A stretch of 33,416 bases of DNA from an uncultured Collinsella sp. (GCA_958437935.1 CAUBPS010000021.1:1-33416); one strand, 5' to 3'. Shown: positions 1 through 8,048, numbered from the stretch's first letter. A program made the numbers and translations. The notes: generated from the sequence alone by a model not told the origin.

Positions 1-27
1 AAACCCAAGGGTTATACCCTAAGAGCA

Positions 28-52
28 AACCACCCCTTTTAGGGGTGGTTTT
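28..52. terminator. Intrinsic terminator of an upstream gene
   Basis: A perfect 10-bp stem (28-37 with 41-50) and a 3-nt loop is preceded by A residues and followed by T residues, so it could work on both strands. It probably ends a gene lying before the window and isolates the promoter at 145-150. Confidence 0.7.
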
Positions 53-121
53 GATGGGGGCACGAATGGTCCGCTCCGACCTGCAAAATCTGTGCTCACG
101 GTGCGAATGGCGCCCCTAACC

Positions 122-150
122 TTAAACTTTAGCTTGAACTTAGCTATAAT
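122..150 (+). promoter_or_regulatory. Promoter of the structured RNA and lipoprotein
   Basis: A perfect TATAAT lies at 145-150. The hexamer 17 bp upstream (TTAAAC, 122-127) matches the -35 consensus only weakly. Transcription would start near 157, just before the first strand of the terminal helix of the candidate RNA (161-166), which supports both calls. Confidence 0.6.
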
Positions 151-156
151 GCGCTA

Positions 157-475
157 CGTTCCTGCCAGGCTGTGGTTGCGGACGGACGAAATGCCCGTCC
201 TAGTCCAAGACAGACGCGGTCAAAGGGATCCACGTAAGCGACCGCGTGCGCGCGGCGCGATCATGGCGCGTCCTAGATGTAAGCCGCACCGTCCGTTCTA
301 CTTTCTTTGGGGCAATACCGCCTCGCGGGCGAGCGGGCCAGTCGTGAAGGTGGCTACGGCTTCCCGAGCAAACACCCCGGTGCGCAAGTGTGGGGTCAAA
401 TACCAGGTCAGCTGGTGGGAACAACCCGTTATTCCGCGCAACGCACGGATTGTATACGACACAGAAGGCAGGGTA
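157..475 (+). ncRNA. Candidate large structured RNA or long structured leader
   Basis: This stretch has no convincing protein of its own and is full of local complementarity. I see a closing helix 161-166/467-472, hairpins 180-185/195-200 and 214-221/240-247 (8 bp, perfect), a two-part helix 281-290 with 349-352 and 357-362, a hairpin 318-320,322-325/330-336, a GCAA-tetraloop hairpin at 374-396, and 402-406/412-416. The ends pair with each other, the 5' end sits at the predicted transcription start, and the 3' end stops about 10 nt before the lipoprotein start. Size and complexity suggest a folded RNA. Because raiA lies 1.3 kb downstream, the raiA-motif RNA known from Firmicutes and Actinobacteria is a possible identity, but I cannot match its consensus from memory. 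It could also be only the leader of the lipoprotein mRNA. Confidence 0.55.
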
Positions 476-481
476 GTGGAC

Positions 482-1492
482 ATGGTGAGGGGCAGCTTGA
501 TGCACGCGGCTCGGTTAGGTGCTGGGACCGCGGCGGTCATTGCCGTATTGGGCTTGAGCGGATGCGCGTTCAATCCACTGTCCACGTTCACGACACCCAC
601 GATTGACCAGATCGAGCGCGAGACCGTCGCGCCGGCGGTGTCGGACGATGCCCTGGTCACTCCCGGCACCCTGACGGTCGCCCTCGATACCTCCGATGCT
701 CCGCAGGCCATGCAGGGCGCCGATGGTAACCTCACGGGCTATGCGGTCGACGCTGCCCGCGCCCTTGCAAGCCGTATGGGCCTTAAAGTTGCCTTCGTCG
801 ATGCGTCTTCTGCCGATTCCGCGCTTGGTGACAAAAAGGCCGACATCTTCATTGGCGACATCAATTCCACGGATGGTGACATCAGCACGCTTGGTACTTG
901 CCTGTACGACGCTGCGGCAGTGTTCGGAAAGACGAGCGACGGCGAGTCACTGAGCGTTTCCACCGAAACGCTTAACACCGCTACCCTGGGCGTTCAGACC
1001 TCCTCGGCCTCGCAGGAAGCGCTCGCCAAGCAGAGCATTACGGCCAACCAAAAGACCTTCTCCAACGTCAACGAGTGCTTTGAGGCGCTCGAGTCCGGCG
1101 AGGTCGACTACGTGATTTGCGACTCCACGGCCGGCGGCTACCTTGCGCGCCTGATAAGCCAGATCTCTTACGTCGGCGCGCTCGAGGCGCCCTCGACGCT
1201 CGGCGTCGCGGGCCTCGCGGCCAACGACGAGCTATGCCGTGCCGTGAGCGATGCCCTCGACGGTATCACGGCCGATGGCACGCTCGAGGCGGTCCACTCC
1301 GTCTGGTACGGCACGATGCCCTATGACCTCACCACCAAGATGGTCTCGGGCGCCGACGTGCAGCCGACCGGCACCGGATCCAGCGAGTCCGCATCCTCCG
1401 ATTCGAGCAGCGAGGGTGCATCCTCCGAGGATAAATCGTCCAGCCAGGAGGGTACTATCACCGACGACGACATTAACAAGCTCAATAGCTAG
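482..1492 (+). CDS. Solute-binding lipoprotein, amino-acid ABC type (family 3)
   Basis: The protein begins with a short basic segment, a hydrophobic stretch and a lipobox LSGC (Cys28 from this start), so it should be lipid-anchored on the outer face of the membrane. The body (about residues 60-290) reads as a periplasmic-binding-protein family 3 domain, including the early pattern GTLTVALD and a later Y-VDAARALA segment. It ends in a Ser/Glu/Asp-rich low-complexity tail. No permease or ATPase gene is adjacent, so its ligand and partner are unknown. The reading frame is open from 92, but that upstream part is the structured RNA and encodes no plausible protein. ATG 482 has a weak site; ATG 500, with GAGGGG seven bases upstream, is an equally good start and keeps the signal peptide. 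Confidence 0.78.
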   Translation: MVRGSLMHAARLGAGTAAVIAVLGLSGCAFNPLSTFTTPTIDQIERETVAPAVSDDALVTPGTLTVALDTSDAPQAMQGADGNLTGYAVDAARALASRMGLKVAFVDASSADSALGDKKADIFIGDINSTDGDISTLGTCLYDAAAVFGKTSDGESLSVSTETLNTATLGVQTSSASQEALAKQSITANQKTFSNVNECFEALESGEVDYVICDSTAGGYLARLISQISYVGALEAPSTLGVAGLAANDELCRAVSDALDGITADGTLEAVHSVWYGTMPYDLTTKMVSGADVQPTGTGSSESASSDSSSEGASSEDKSSSQEGTITDDDINKLNS

Positions 1493-1506
1493 TTATTGCT
1501 AGGGGT

Positions 1507-1539
1507 GGCGTCTCCTATTCGCTAGGAGGGACGCCTCTT
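1507..1539 (+). terminator. Hairpin after the lipoprotein gene
   Basis: The stem GGCGTC/GACGCC is continued by CCTA/TAGG and followed by a short pyrimidine run (TCTTC). It is probably a first, weak terminator 15 nt after the stop codon. Confidence 0.5.
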
Positions 1540-1558
1540 CACGGTTTCAACACGCATC

Positions 1559-1592
1559 GCCGGGCTCTCCCAACAGGGGAGCCCGGCTTTTT
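1559..1592 (+). terminator. Strong intrinsic terminator
   Basis: Stem 1559-1567/1579-1587 is extended by CCC/GGG, has a 4-nt loop, and is followed by TTTTT. It separates the lipoprotein unit from raiA. Confidence 0.85.
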
Positions 1593-1664
1593 CGTTTCCA
1601 TAAAACCAGCAGGTCAAAGACATTTTTTAGGTGCAAAACCAAGGTCGCTGTCACCTTCCCATAG

Positions 1665-1688
1665 CGCACTTTGCCACAGAAAAGTGCG
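1665..1688 (+). promoter_or_regulatory. Hairpin in the raiA upstream region
   Basis: A perfect 8-bp stem (1665-1672 with 1681-1688) encloses an 8-nt loop, 120 bp before raiA. The 1593-1809 gap has no other gene and no clear -35/-10 pair. The hairpin could be part of a leader controlling raiA, but that is only inferred from position. Confidence 0.35.
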
Positions 1689-1809
1689 AGACTTCGGTAT
1701 GCGGTATCAAGCAATCGTTATTCGGGTCTTTGGGAATCCGCGTGATTAAATGCACGGCAATGGGTACATAGCCAGTACAGTAAGTCCCCGAGGCAGATTG
1801 GAGCCACGT

Positions 1810-2394
1810 ATGGATATCAAGGTTTCTGGACGCAAGACGACGGTAACCGATGCTCTGCGTGCGCATGTGGATGAGAAGATCGGCGAGGCGCTCAAGGTTT
1901 TCGATATCGAGCCCATGACAGTCGACGTCGTGCTTCGCTACGAGAAGAACCCCTCGAACCCCAACCCGGCAATCGTCGAGGTTACGGTTCGCGCTCGCGG
2001 TTCCGTGATTCGTGTCGCCGAGCACGGTGCCGATATGTACGCCGCCATCGACCTTTCCGCCGATAAGGTCACCCGCCAGCTGCGTAAGTTCAAGACCAAG
2101 GTCGTGGACAACCGCCAGGGCGGTGCCAGCGCCGCGGACGTCGCGCCGGTTGAGCGCGTTGAGGATCTGGCCGACCTGCTGCTGCCCGAGGAGGAGGACG
2201 ACCTGCTCGTCCGCGAGAAGGTCATCGACGTCACCCCGATGACTGAGGAGCAGGCGCTGGTGCAGACCGATCTGCTGGGCCACGACTTCTACGTGTTCGA
2301 GAACGCGACGACTGGCCTCATCAATGTGGTGTATCACCGTAAGAATGGTGGATATGGCATCATCAAGCCCCGTATCGAAACACTTGACGAGTAA
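1810..2394 (+). CDS. hpf: Ribosome hibernation promoting factor, long form
   Basis: The product is 194 aa. The N-terminal S30AE/YfiA domain (about residues 1-100) starts MDIKVSGRKT and contains the usual KIG-AL-VFD segment. A variable acidic linker (about 105-135) leads to the C-terminal dimerisation domain (about 137-190) with HDFYVFENATTG and VVYHRKNGGYGIIKP. Long HPFs bind the 30S subunit and dimerise 70S ribosomes into inactive 100S particles in stationary phase or stress. The chosen ATG has GGAG six bases upstream and matches the family's N-terminus; an in-frame ATG 60 bp upstream adds an unrelated peptide. The gene is monocistronic between terminators. Confidence 0.95.
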   Translation: MDIKVSGRKTTVTDALRAHVDEKIGEALKVFDIEPMTVDVVLRYEKNPSNPNPAIVEVTVRARGSVIRVAEHGADMYAAIDLSADKVTRQLRKFKTKVVDNRQGGASAADVAPVERVEDLADLLLPEEEDDLLVREKVIDVTPMTEEQALVQTDLLGHDFYVFENATTGLINVVYHRKNGGYGIIKPRIETLDE

Positions 2395-2423
2395 AATACG
2401 TTAACTTGCATGAGTTAACGGCT

Positions 2424-2455
2424 GGCGGCCATCCCATGCGGGTGGCCGCCTTTTT
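2424..2455 (+). terminator. Intrinsic terminator after hpf
   Basis: An 8-bp GC-rich stem (2424-2431/2443-2450) is extended by CCC/GGG, with a 4-nt loop, then TTTTT. Confidence 0.9.
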
Positions 2456-2473
2456 ACGTAAGGAGTCGCTTTG

Positions 2474-3427
2474 ATGGACAAGGCTGCATCCGCCGGCCAT
2501 TCTGACCGCTGCCGCATCGTCGTCGATACCTGCTGCGACTTTAGCCCCGAGGTCGCCGCGAACCTCGATGTCGATATCCTGGGCTTCCCCTTCATCATCG
2601 ATGGCGAGGAGCGCACGGACGACATCTGGTCGAGCATCACACCCAAGGAGTTCTACGACCGCATGCGCGCCGGCGCCCGCGTGTCCACCTCGGCCGTGTC
2701 ACTCGGTCGCTATATCGAGTTCTTTACCGAGTGCGCCAAAGAGGGCACGCCCACGGTCTACCTGTGCTTTACCTCGGCACTGTCGTCGAGCTACAACTCC
2801 GCGTGCCAGGCGGCAGATGCCGTGCGCGCCGAGTATCCCGATTTTGAGCTGTACGTGGTGGACAACGCCCTGCCCTGCGCGACCGGCGAGCTGCTGGCGC
2901 TCGAGGCCGTCCGTCAGCGCTCGGCGGGCCTGACCGCCAAGCAGCTGGTCGACTGGGCAAACGAGGCCAAGACCTACGTCCACGGCTACTTTACGCTCGA
3001 GAGCTTCGACGCGCTGGCTGCCGGCGGCCGCATCCCGCCCGCGGCGGCGCAGCTCACGGCAAAGCTCGACGTCAAGCCCGAGCTGTCCTATGACCTGGCC
3101 GGCTCGCTGTCGCTAATCGGCGTCAACCGCGGCCGCAAGAAGGCACTCAAGTCCATTCTCAAGTCGTTCCGCGAGAACTACGTGCCCGATCGAACCATGC
3201 CCATCGCCATCATGACGGCCGATGCCGAGAAAGACGGCGACTGGCTCGAGGCCGCCATCCGCAAGGAGGAGGGCTGTGCCGACGTCACGATCATTCGCAG
3301 CTCTGTGGGCCCCACCATCGGCTCGCACGTGGGACCCGGCATGGTGGCTTGCGCGTTTTGGGGTAAGAACCGCGCTGAGAAGGCCTCGCTTTCCGATCGC
3401 ATCGCGCGTCGCGTGCGCGGCGAGTAG
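2474..3427 (+). CDS. DegV family fatty-acid-binding protein
   Basis: The 317-aa product has the DegV fold. The N-terminal lobe has RIVVDTCCDFSPEVA and ILGFPFIIDG, then the TSAVSLGRY segment whose Ser contacts the bound fatty-acid head group, then CFTSALSSSYNSA. The C-terminal lobe has LAAGGRIPPAAA and ends with VGPTIGSHVGPGMVA, typical of the family. FakB proteins of this family present exogenous fatty acids to the kinase FakA; no fakA is in the window. AAGGAG lies 8 bases before the ATG; a TTG three bases upstream is the alternative start. It lies between the hpf terminator and the next gene (92 bp gap). Confidence 0.9.
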   Translation: MDKAASAGHSDRCRIVVDTCCDFSPEVAANLDVDILGFPFIIDGEERTDDIWSSITPKEFYDRMRAGARVSTSAVSLGRYIEFFTECAKEGTPTVYLCFTSALSSSYNSACQAADAVRAEYPDFELYVVDNALPCATGELLALEAVRQRSAGLTAKQLVDWANEAKTYVHGYFTLESFDALAAGGRIPPAAAQLTAKLDVKPELSYDLAGSLSLIGVNRGRKKALKSILKSFRENYVPDRTMPIAIMTADAEKDGDWLEAAIRKEEGCADVTIIRSSVGPTIGSHVGPGMVACAFWGKNRAEKASLSDRIARRVRGE

Positions 3428-3519
3428 GCAGGCGCTACGACCACAGGTGCCCCACAGTTCAAGCACTGGCGCCGAGTATCCAACCTGGTAACAACACCCA
3501 ACCCAAAAGGAAAGGTTTC

Positions 3520-4599
3520 ATGGCAAACAAGCTCTCCGTCGCATTCATCGGCACCGGAATCATGGGTGCCCCCATCGCCGGCCACATCCTGGACGCCGGC
3601 TATCCCGTCACGGTCAACAACCGCACCAAGTCCAAGGCCGCAGCGCTTATCGAGCGCGGCGCCGTCTGGGCCGATACGCCGGCCGAGGCCGCGGCTGGCG
3701 CCGATGTCGTCTTTACCATGGTGGGCTATCCCTCCGAGGTCGAGGAGCTCTACCTGGCGGGCGACGGCCTGCTGGCCTGCACCAAGCCCGGCGCGGTCTT
3801 GATCGACCTCACCACGAGCTCGCCCGAGCTTGCGCGCGACATTGCCGAGGCCGCCCAGGTCTCCGGCCGCATGGCGTTTGACTGCCCCGTCACCGGCGGC
3901 GAGTCGGGCGCGATCGCCGGCACGCTCACGGCTATCGTGGGTGCCACCGAGAACGACATCGCCCCGGTCCGCGACATCCTGGCTACCTTCGCGGCAAACA
4001 TCTGCTGCTTCGATGGCGCCGGCAAGGGCCAGGCTGCCAAGCTCGCCAACCAGGTGTCGCTGGGCGCCTGCATGGTCGGCATGGCCGATGCCATGGCATT
4101 TGCTGAGCTGAGCGGCCTTGACCTGGAGAAGACCCGCGAGATGATCCTGGGCGGCACCGGCAAGTCCGGCGCTATGGAGAGCCTGGCGCCCAAGGCGCTC
4201 GACGGCGACTACAAGCCCGGCTTTATGGTTGAGCACTTCATTAAGGACCTGCGCCTGGCGCTCGCTTACGCCGATGACCGCGAGCTCGCGCTGCCCGGCG
4301 CCGACGTGGCCTTTACGCTCTACGACATGCTCGACGCTATCGGTGGCGCCAAGCTGGGCACCCAGGCCATCACGGTCCTCTATAAGGAGGAGGCCGATGC
4401 CATCGCCGCCGGTCTGGACTGGTCGCAGTATCGCCCCGAGGAGCATGGCGCTCACGAGGAAGGTTGCGGTTGCGGCGAGCACGGCGAGGACCATGAGTGC
4501 GGTTGTGGCCATCACCACGGCGAGGACCACGAGTGCTGCGGCGGCCACGGCCATGACGACGGCCACGAGTGCTGCTGCGGCCACCATCACGGGGAGTAG
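3520..4599 (+). CDS. Beta-hydroxyacid dehydrogenase with His/Cys-rich C-terminal tail
   Basis: Residues 1-300 form a complete NAD(P)-dependent 3-hydroxyisobutyrate dehydrogenase-type enzyme: Rossmann motif FIGTGIMG (9-16), NNRTKSKA after beta-2, substrate-binding DCPVTGGESGA (121-131), and catalytic Lys174 with Asn177 in GKGQAAKLANQ. The family oxidises 3-hydroxyacids such as 3-hydroxyisobutyrate or tartronate semialdehyde; the substrate here is not evident. Residues 307-359 are an added tail with 14 His and 9 Cys in 53 residues, in imperfect repeats of a unit like HECCCGHHHGE, with many Asp/Glu. This resembles metal-binding tails of SlyD or HypB and is not part of the family. A strong AAAGGAAAGG site precedes the ATG, and the gene heads a run of four. 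Confidence 0.9.
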   Translation: MANKLSVAFIGTGIMGAPIAGHILDAGYPVTVNNRTKSKAAALIERGAVWADTPAEAAAGADVVFTMVGYPSEVEELYLAGDGLLACTKPGAVLIDLTTSSPELARDIAEAAQVSGRMAFDCPVTGGESGAIAGTLTAIVGATENDIAPVRDILATFAANICCFDGAGKGQAAKLANQVSLGACMVGMADAMAFAELSGLDLEKTREMILGGTGKSGAMESLAPKALDGDYKPGFMVEHFIKDLRLALAYADDRELALPGADVAFTLYDMLDAIGGAKLGTQAITVLYKEEADAIAAGLDWSQYRPEEHGAHEEGCGCGEHGEDHECGCGHHHGEDHECCGGHGHDDGHECCCGHHHGE

Positions 4600-4604
4600 C
4601 GCCT

Positions 4605-5033
4605 ATGAGCTGGACGTTCGTGGTGCTCGCGCTGGTGCTCTTTCTCTTTGCGATCTACATCGGCTTTTTGTGCGGCCAGTGGGCCTGCGAAAAGCGCGTG
4701 ATCACCAAGCGCGACTACTGGATTGCCAACTTTGCGGGTGCGGCGGCAGTCGTCCTGCTGACCTGGGTGTTCTCGCTGTTCCCGCTGGTGCAGTTTGCGC
4801 CGATCGGCTGGCTCGGCGGCTTTATCGCCGGCCTTAAGATGAGCTTTGGCGAGTCCGTCGGTCCGTGGCGCAAGCACGACGAGGTCTTTAACGTCAACAA
4901 GGCTCATCGCGCCGCCGCCGATGCGGGCGACGCCGAGGAGCGCCGCCGCGCACGTCGCAATGGCGCGGCCGACCGACAGCTCATCTCGGTCACCGATGAC
5001 AGCAAGGGTGCTGGCAAGCACGCTAAGAAATAG
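4605..5033 (+). CDS. Small membrane protein of unknown function
   Basis: The 142-aa protein has two hydrophobic segments (about residues 3-22 and 38-72, the latter perhaps two short passes). A highly charged Ala/Arg-rich C-terminal half (about 85-142) is probably cytoplasmic. I do not recognise a family. The start is set by GGGGAG, which overlaps the last codon of the preceding gene, so the two are translationally close. It sits five bases after that gene and 15 bases before the next, so it is almost certainly co-transcribed. Confidence 0.75.
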   Translation: MSWTFVVLALVLFLFAIYIGFLCGQWACEKRVITKRDYWIANFAGAAAVVLLTWVFSLFPLVQFAPIGWLGGFIAGLKMSFGESVGPWRKHDEVFNVNKAHRAAADAGDAEERRRARRNGAADRQLISVTDDSKGAGKHAKK

Positions 5034-5048
5034 TAAGAAGAGGTAACT

Positions 5049-5747
5049 ATGGCAGAAAACAAAGACGAACAGCTCACCGATGAGGAGCTGGCACAGCTCC
5101 AGCTGGCAGAGGAGAACGAGAACGCCGTCGATCGCCTGGTCCAGGAGCTCGGCTGCCCCACGCGCCGTATCCGCCAGTTTGCCGCCCGCGTGCTGCACCT
5201 GCTGGCCGAGCGCGACCCGCAGCGTGTCGTGCCCTGCGTGCCTGCGCTGATCGAGGCGCTCGACCGCCCCGAGGCTCAGACCCGCTGGGAGGCCCTCGAT
5301 GCTCTGACGGCGCTCGCCACCACCTGCCCCGAGCAGATGGGCGATGCCTTTGAGGGCGCCGAGACCGCGCTGTTCGACGAGCTTTCGTCCACGCTGCGCT
5401 ACGCCGCCTTCCGCCTGCTGTGCGTGTGGGGCGCCACGAGTGTCGAGCGTTCGCGCGAGGCTTGGCCGATCCTGGACGAGGCCATCCAGTGCTATCACGG
5501 CGACCTCGAGTACCGCGACATGCTCGGTTGCCTGTACGAGTTTGGTCAGGGCGAGATCGACGCCGAGGTCGCCGAGAAGCTCGCGCTGCGCCTGAAGTTC
5601 GACGCCGAGAACGGCAAGGGCAGCTATCTCAAGGCCCGCTCGAGTGAGATTTGCGAAATGCTTGTTAAACGTTTTGGCCTGGATCTCTCCAAAAAGAAGA
5701 AGCGTGCTAGCGTTAAAAAATCTGACGACGCCGAAGACGAGGAGTAA
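5049..5747 (+). CDS. HEAT-repeat-like helical protein
   Basis: The 232-aa soluble protein is almost wholly helical. After an acidic N-terminus, segments such as TRRIRQFAARVLHLLAE, VVPCVPALIEALDRPE and TRWEALDALTALA have the Arg/Asp and small-residue spacing of HEAT or armadillo repeats (about residues 35-120). A Lys-rich then acidic C-terminus ends the protein. Such proteins usually act as protein-binding scaffolds. No enzyme motif is visible. It lies in the run between the small membrane protein and the isocitrate dehydrogenase family gene (6-bp gap). Confidence 0.75.
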   Translation: MAENKDEQLTDEELAQLQLAEENENAVDRLVQELGCPTRRIRQFAARVLHLLAERDPQRVVPCVPALIEALDRPEAQTRWEALDALTALATTCPEQMGDAFEGAETALFDELSSTLRYAAFRLLCVWGATSVERSREAWPILDEAIQCYHGDLEYRDMLGCLYEFGQGEIDAEVAEKLALRLKFDAENGKGSYLKARSSEICEMLVKRFGLDLSKKKKRASVKKSDDAEDEE

Positions 5748-5753
5748 CAGATT

Positions 5754-6839
5754 ATGGCGCACGATGTAGTCCTGATTCCCGGTGACGGTATCGGTCCCGA
5801 GATTACGCAGGCCATGCGCCGCGTGGTCGAGGCCACCGGTGTCCAGATCAACTGGAACGTCCAGGAGGCCGGTGCCGGCGTCATGGACGAGTTTGGCACA
5901 CCGCTGCCCCAGCACGTGCTCGATGCGGTCGCCGAGACCAAGGTTGCCATCAAGGGCCCCATCACCACGCCGGTCGGCACGGGCTTCCGCAGCGTCAACG
6001 TTGCCCTGCGCAAGCATTTTGACCTGTACGCCTGCGTGCGCCCCTGCCTGTCGCAGCCGGGCGACGGCTCTCGCTTCCGCGACGTCGACCTGGTCATCGT
6101 GCGCGAGAACACCGAGGATCTCTACGCCGGCATCGAGTTCGATGAGGGCGCTGCCGAGGTCGAGGAGCTCTCGCAGCTTGTCGAGCGTTCGGGCCAAAAG
6201 ACCTTCGCCGCCGATTCCGCGATCTCGATCAAGCCGATCTCCATCGCCAAGAGCCGCCGCATTGTGGAGTATGCCTTTGAGTATGCCCGCCGCTGCGGCC
6301 GCAAAAAGGTGACGGCCGTGCATAAGGCCAACATCATGAAGGCGACCGACGGCCTGTTCCTGCGCGTGGCGCGCGAGGTGGCCGCCAACTATCCCGATAT
6401 CGAGTTCAACGACAAGATCGTCGACGCCACCTGCATGGGCCTGGTCCAGAACCCCAACGACTTTGATGTCTTGGTGCTGCCCAACCTGTACGGCGACATC
6501 GTGAGCGACCTGTGCGCCGGCCTGGTGGGCGGCTTGGGCATGGCCCCCGGCTCCAACATCGGTGCCGACTGCGCCATCTTCGAGGCAACGCACGGCTCCG
6601 CGCCCGATATCGCGGGCCAGGATATTGCCAACCCCACGGCCGAGATCCTCTCTGCTGCGATGATGCTCGACCACCTGGGCGAGAACGATGTTGCCAACCG
6701 CATTCGTGCCGCCGTATCTGCCACGCTCGACGAGGGCGAGCAGGTTACCGGTGACGTACGTCGTGCCCAGACCGGCTCCGTTGAGGGCGCCGTGGGCACG
6801 CAGGCCTTTGCCGATGCCGTTATCGCGCACCTGGTCTAA
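5754..6839 (+). CDS. icd: Isocitrate/isopropylmalate dehydrogenase family, probably NAD-isocitrate dehydrogenase
   Basis: The 361-aa enzyme starts with VVLIPGDGIGPEI and carries the substrate segment RSVNVALRKHFDLYACVRPC, VIVRENTEDLYAG, the catalytic Lys/Asp region (VTAVHKANIMK; NLYGDIVSDLCAGL) and the nucleotide loop HGSAPDIAGQDIANPTA. The sequence VRENTEDLYAGIEF is typical of short NAD-dependent isocitrate dehydrogenases, which oxidise isocitrate to 2-oxoglutarate. Isopropylmalate or homoisocitrate activity is less likely, as no leu genes are nearby. It is the last gene of the run; GAGGAG at the 3' end of the previous gene provides its ribosome binding site. Confidence 0.9.
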   Translation: MAHDVVLIPGDGIGPEITQAMRRVVEATGVQINWNVQEAGAGVMDEFGTPLPQHVLDAVAETKVAIKGPITTPVGTGFRSVNVALRKHFDLYACVRPCLSQPGDGSRFRDVDLVIVRENTEDLYAGIEFDEGAAEVEELSQLVERSGQKTFAADSAISIKPISIAKSRRIVEYAFEYARRCGRKKVTAVHKANIMKATDGLFLRVAREVAANYPDIEFNDKIVDATCMGLVQNPNDFDVLVLPNLYGDIVSDLCAGLVGGLGMAPGSNIGADCAIFEATHGSAPDIAGQDIANPTAEILSAAMMLDHLGENDVANRIRAAVSATLDEGEQVTGDVRRAQTGSVEGAVGTQAFADAVIAHLV

Positions 6840-6851
6840 GGTATGCACGCT

Positions 6852-6927
6852 GCAAACGCCTAAATAGTACTTAAGTGTTTGCGTATAACCTAAGAATCAA
6901 TACGCCCGGCGCCTCGTCGGGCGTATT
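6852..6927 (+). promoter_or_regulatory. Two hairpins between icd and the next gene
   Basis: A 6-bp stem (6852-6857/6877-6882) is followed by a perfect 10-bp stem (6899-6908/6918-6927) with a 9-nt loop. The second lacks a real U-tract, so it may be a weak terminator of the icd run or part of the leader of the following gene. Confidence 0.45.
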
Positions 6928-6965
6928 CTATTGGGGACTATGTTTCCTAACAAGGAGTAATTGAT

Positions 6966-8048
6966 ATGGGTCTGATTCAAAAGAAGGACGAGAAGGACGA
7001 GATCGACGGCATCCAGATCATCGAGCGCGGCGAAGGCCCCGACGGTGACGAGGACGAGAAGATCGATCTGGTCGCCGGCACGTCTGCCGAACATATCGCC
7101 GCTGGCACGACCGCCGAGGAGGAAGACGCTCGCCTGGAGGCAAAGATCGCCGCGGACGCCGCCGACGAGAACCTCATGCCCGAGGAGCAGGACGAGGATG
7201 ACTCCGATGCGGACGACCATGCATCCAAGCACAAGAAGATGATGATCGCCGCCTTCGCGGTTGCAGTCGTGATCGCTGCCGTGGTCGGCTTCTTTATCGG
7301 CAACGGTGGTTTTGGCGGCAAGGGCGTCGGTTCGTCGACCCTGACCGAGGACCAGCTCGATTCGACCGTGGCAAGCTATAGCTACAACGGCAAGAAGAGC
7401 GACATCACCGCGCGTGAGGCCATCGAGAGCCAGTACAGCCTTGATACCGTTAAGGACGACGACGGCAACTACACCGCTCCGTCTGCCGACGTTATCCTGT
7501 CCTACGTGCGCAACCAGATTCTGCTGGACGCTGCCGAGGACGAGGGCATTACCGTTTCTTCCAAGGAAATGAAGCAGTACGCCGAGGATTCCATCGGCAC
7601 CTCCGACTACAAGACCATGGCCACGCAGTATGGCGTGTCCAAGGACCAGGCCAAGCAGATCGTCCGCCAGTCCGCGACGCTGCAGAAGCTCTACAAGAAG
7701 AAGGTGGGCGATAGCTCCGCAAGCATGCCGACCGCTCCGACCGAGCCTGCTGACGGCAACGAGGAGACCGCGAGCAAGGACTACGCCGACTACATCATCA
7801 ACCTTGCCGGCGATGAGTGGGATAGCGAGAAGGGCACTTGGAAGGATGCCGACAGCACCTATGCTAAGGCGTTCGCCGACGATGCCTTTACGGCCGATAG
7901 CGCAACCTATAAGCAGGCCATGACCGCCTATTACACTGCTTACCAGCAGTACTCTTCGCAGGCTTCGAGCGCCAGCTCCAAGTGGACCGAGTATGCTAAC
8001 GGTCTCTACGCCAAGGCCAACATCAGCATCTACGGCCTGTTTGCGTAA
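6966..8048 (+). CDS. Membrane-anchored SurA-like protein with acidic cytoplasmic domain
   Basis: The protein is 360 aa. Residues 1-88 are very acidic and probably disordered in the cytoplasm. KHKKMM then leads into one transmembrane helix (about 92-112), so the rest is outside. Residues about 123-235 resemble the helical SurA N-terminal chaperone domain (segments ILSYVRNQILLDAAEDEGITVS, MKQYAEDSIG, QAKQIVRQSATLQKL). A Ser/Thr/Ala/Tyr-rich helical C-terminus follows, and no peptidyl-prolyl isomerase domain is visible. It may help fold or hold exported proteins. AAGGAG lies nine bases before the ATG. It is a single-gene unit ending in a strong terminator. Confidence 0.75.
   Translation: MGLIQKKDEKDEIDGIQIIERGEGPDGDEDEKIDLVAGTSAEHIAAGTTAEEEDARLEAKIAADAADENLMPEEQDEDDSDADDHASKHKKMMIAAFAVAVVIAAVVGFFIGNGGFGGKGVGSSTLTEDQLDSTVASYSYNGKKSDITAREAIESQYSLDTVKDDDGNYTAPSADVILSYVRNQILLDAAEDEGITVSSKEMKQYAEDSIGTSDYKTMATQYGVSKDQAKQIVRQSATLQKLYKKKVGDSSASMPTAPTEPADGNEETASKDYADYIINLAGDEWDSEKGTWKDADSTYAKAFADDAFTADSATYKQAMTAYYTAYQQYSSQASSASSKWTEYANGLYAKANISIYGLFA

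Noticed and set aside
157..475. RNase P RNA, tmRNA, SRP RNA or 6S RNA
   Set aside because: ACAGAA near the 3' end and CCAGGTCAG recall RNase P and SRP, but the GAGGAAAGTCC core, the SRP GGAA/AGCAG loop and the tRNA-like end of tmRNA are all missing.
92..481. N-terminal 130 residues of the lipoprotein frame as coding
   Set aside because: They encode an Arg-rich, unnatural sequence over strong RNA structure, and they would bury the signal peptide and lipobox inside the protein.
4587..6848. 753-residue minus-strand frame
   Set aside because: It is a shadow of the icd, HEAT-like and small membrane genes on the plus strand; it has no ribosome binding site or recognisable domain.
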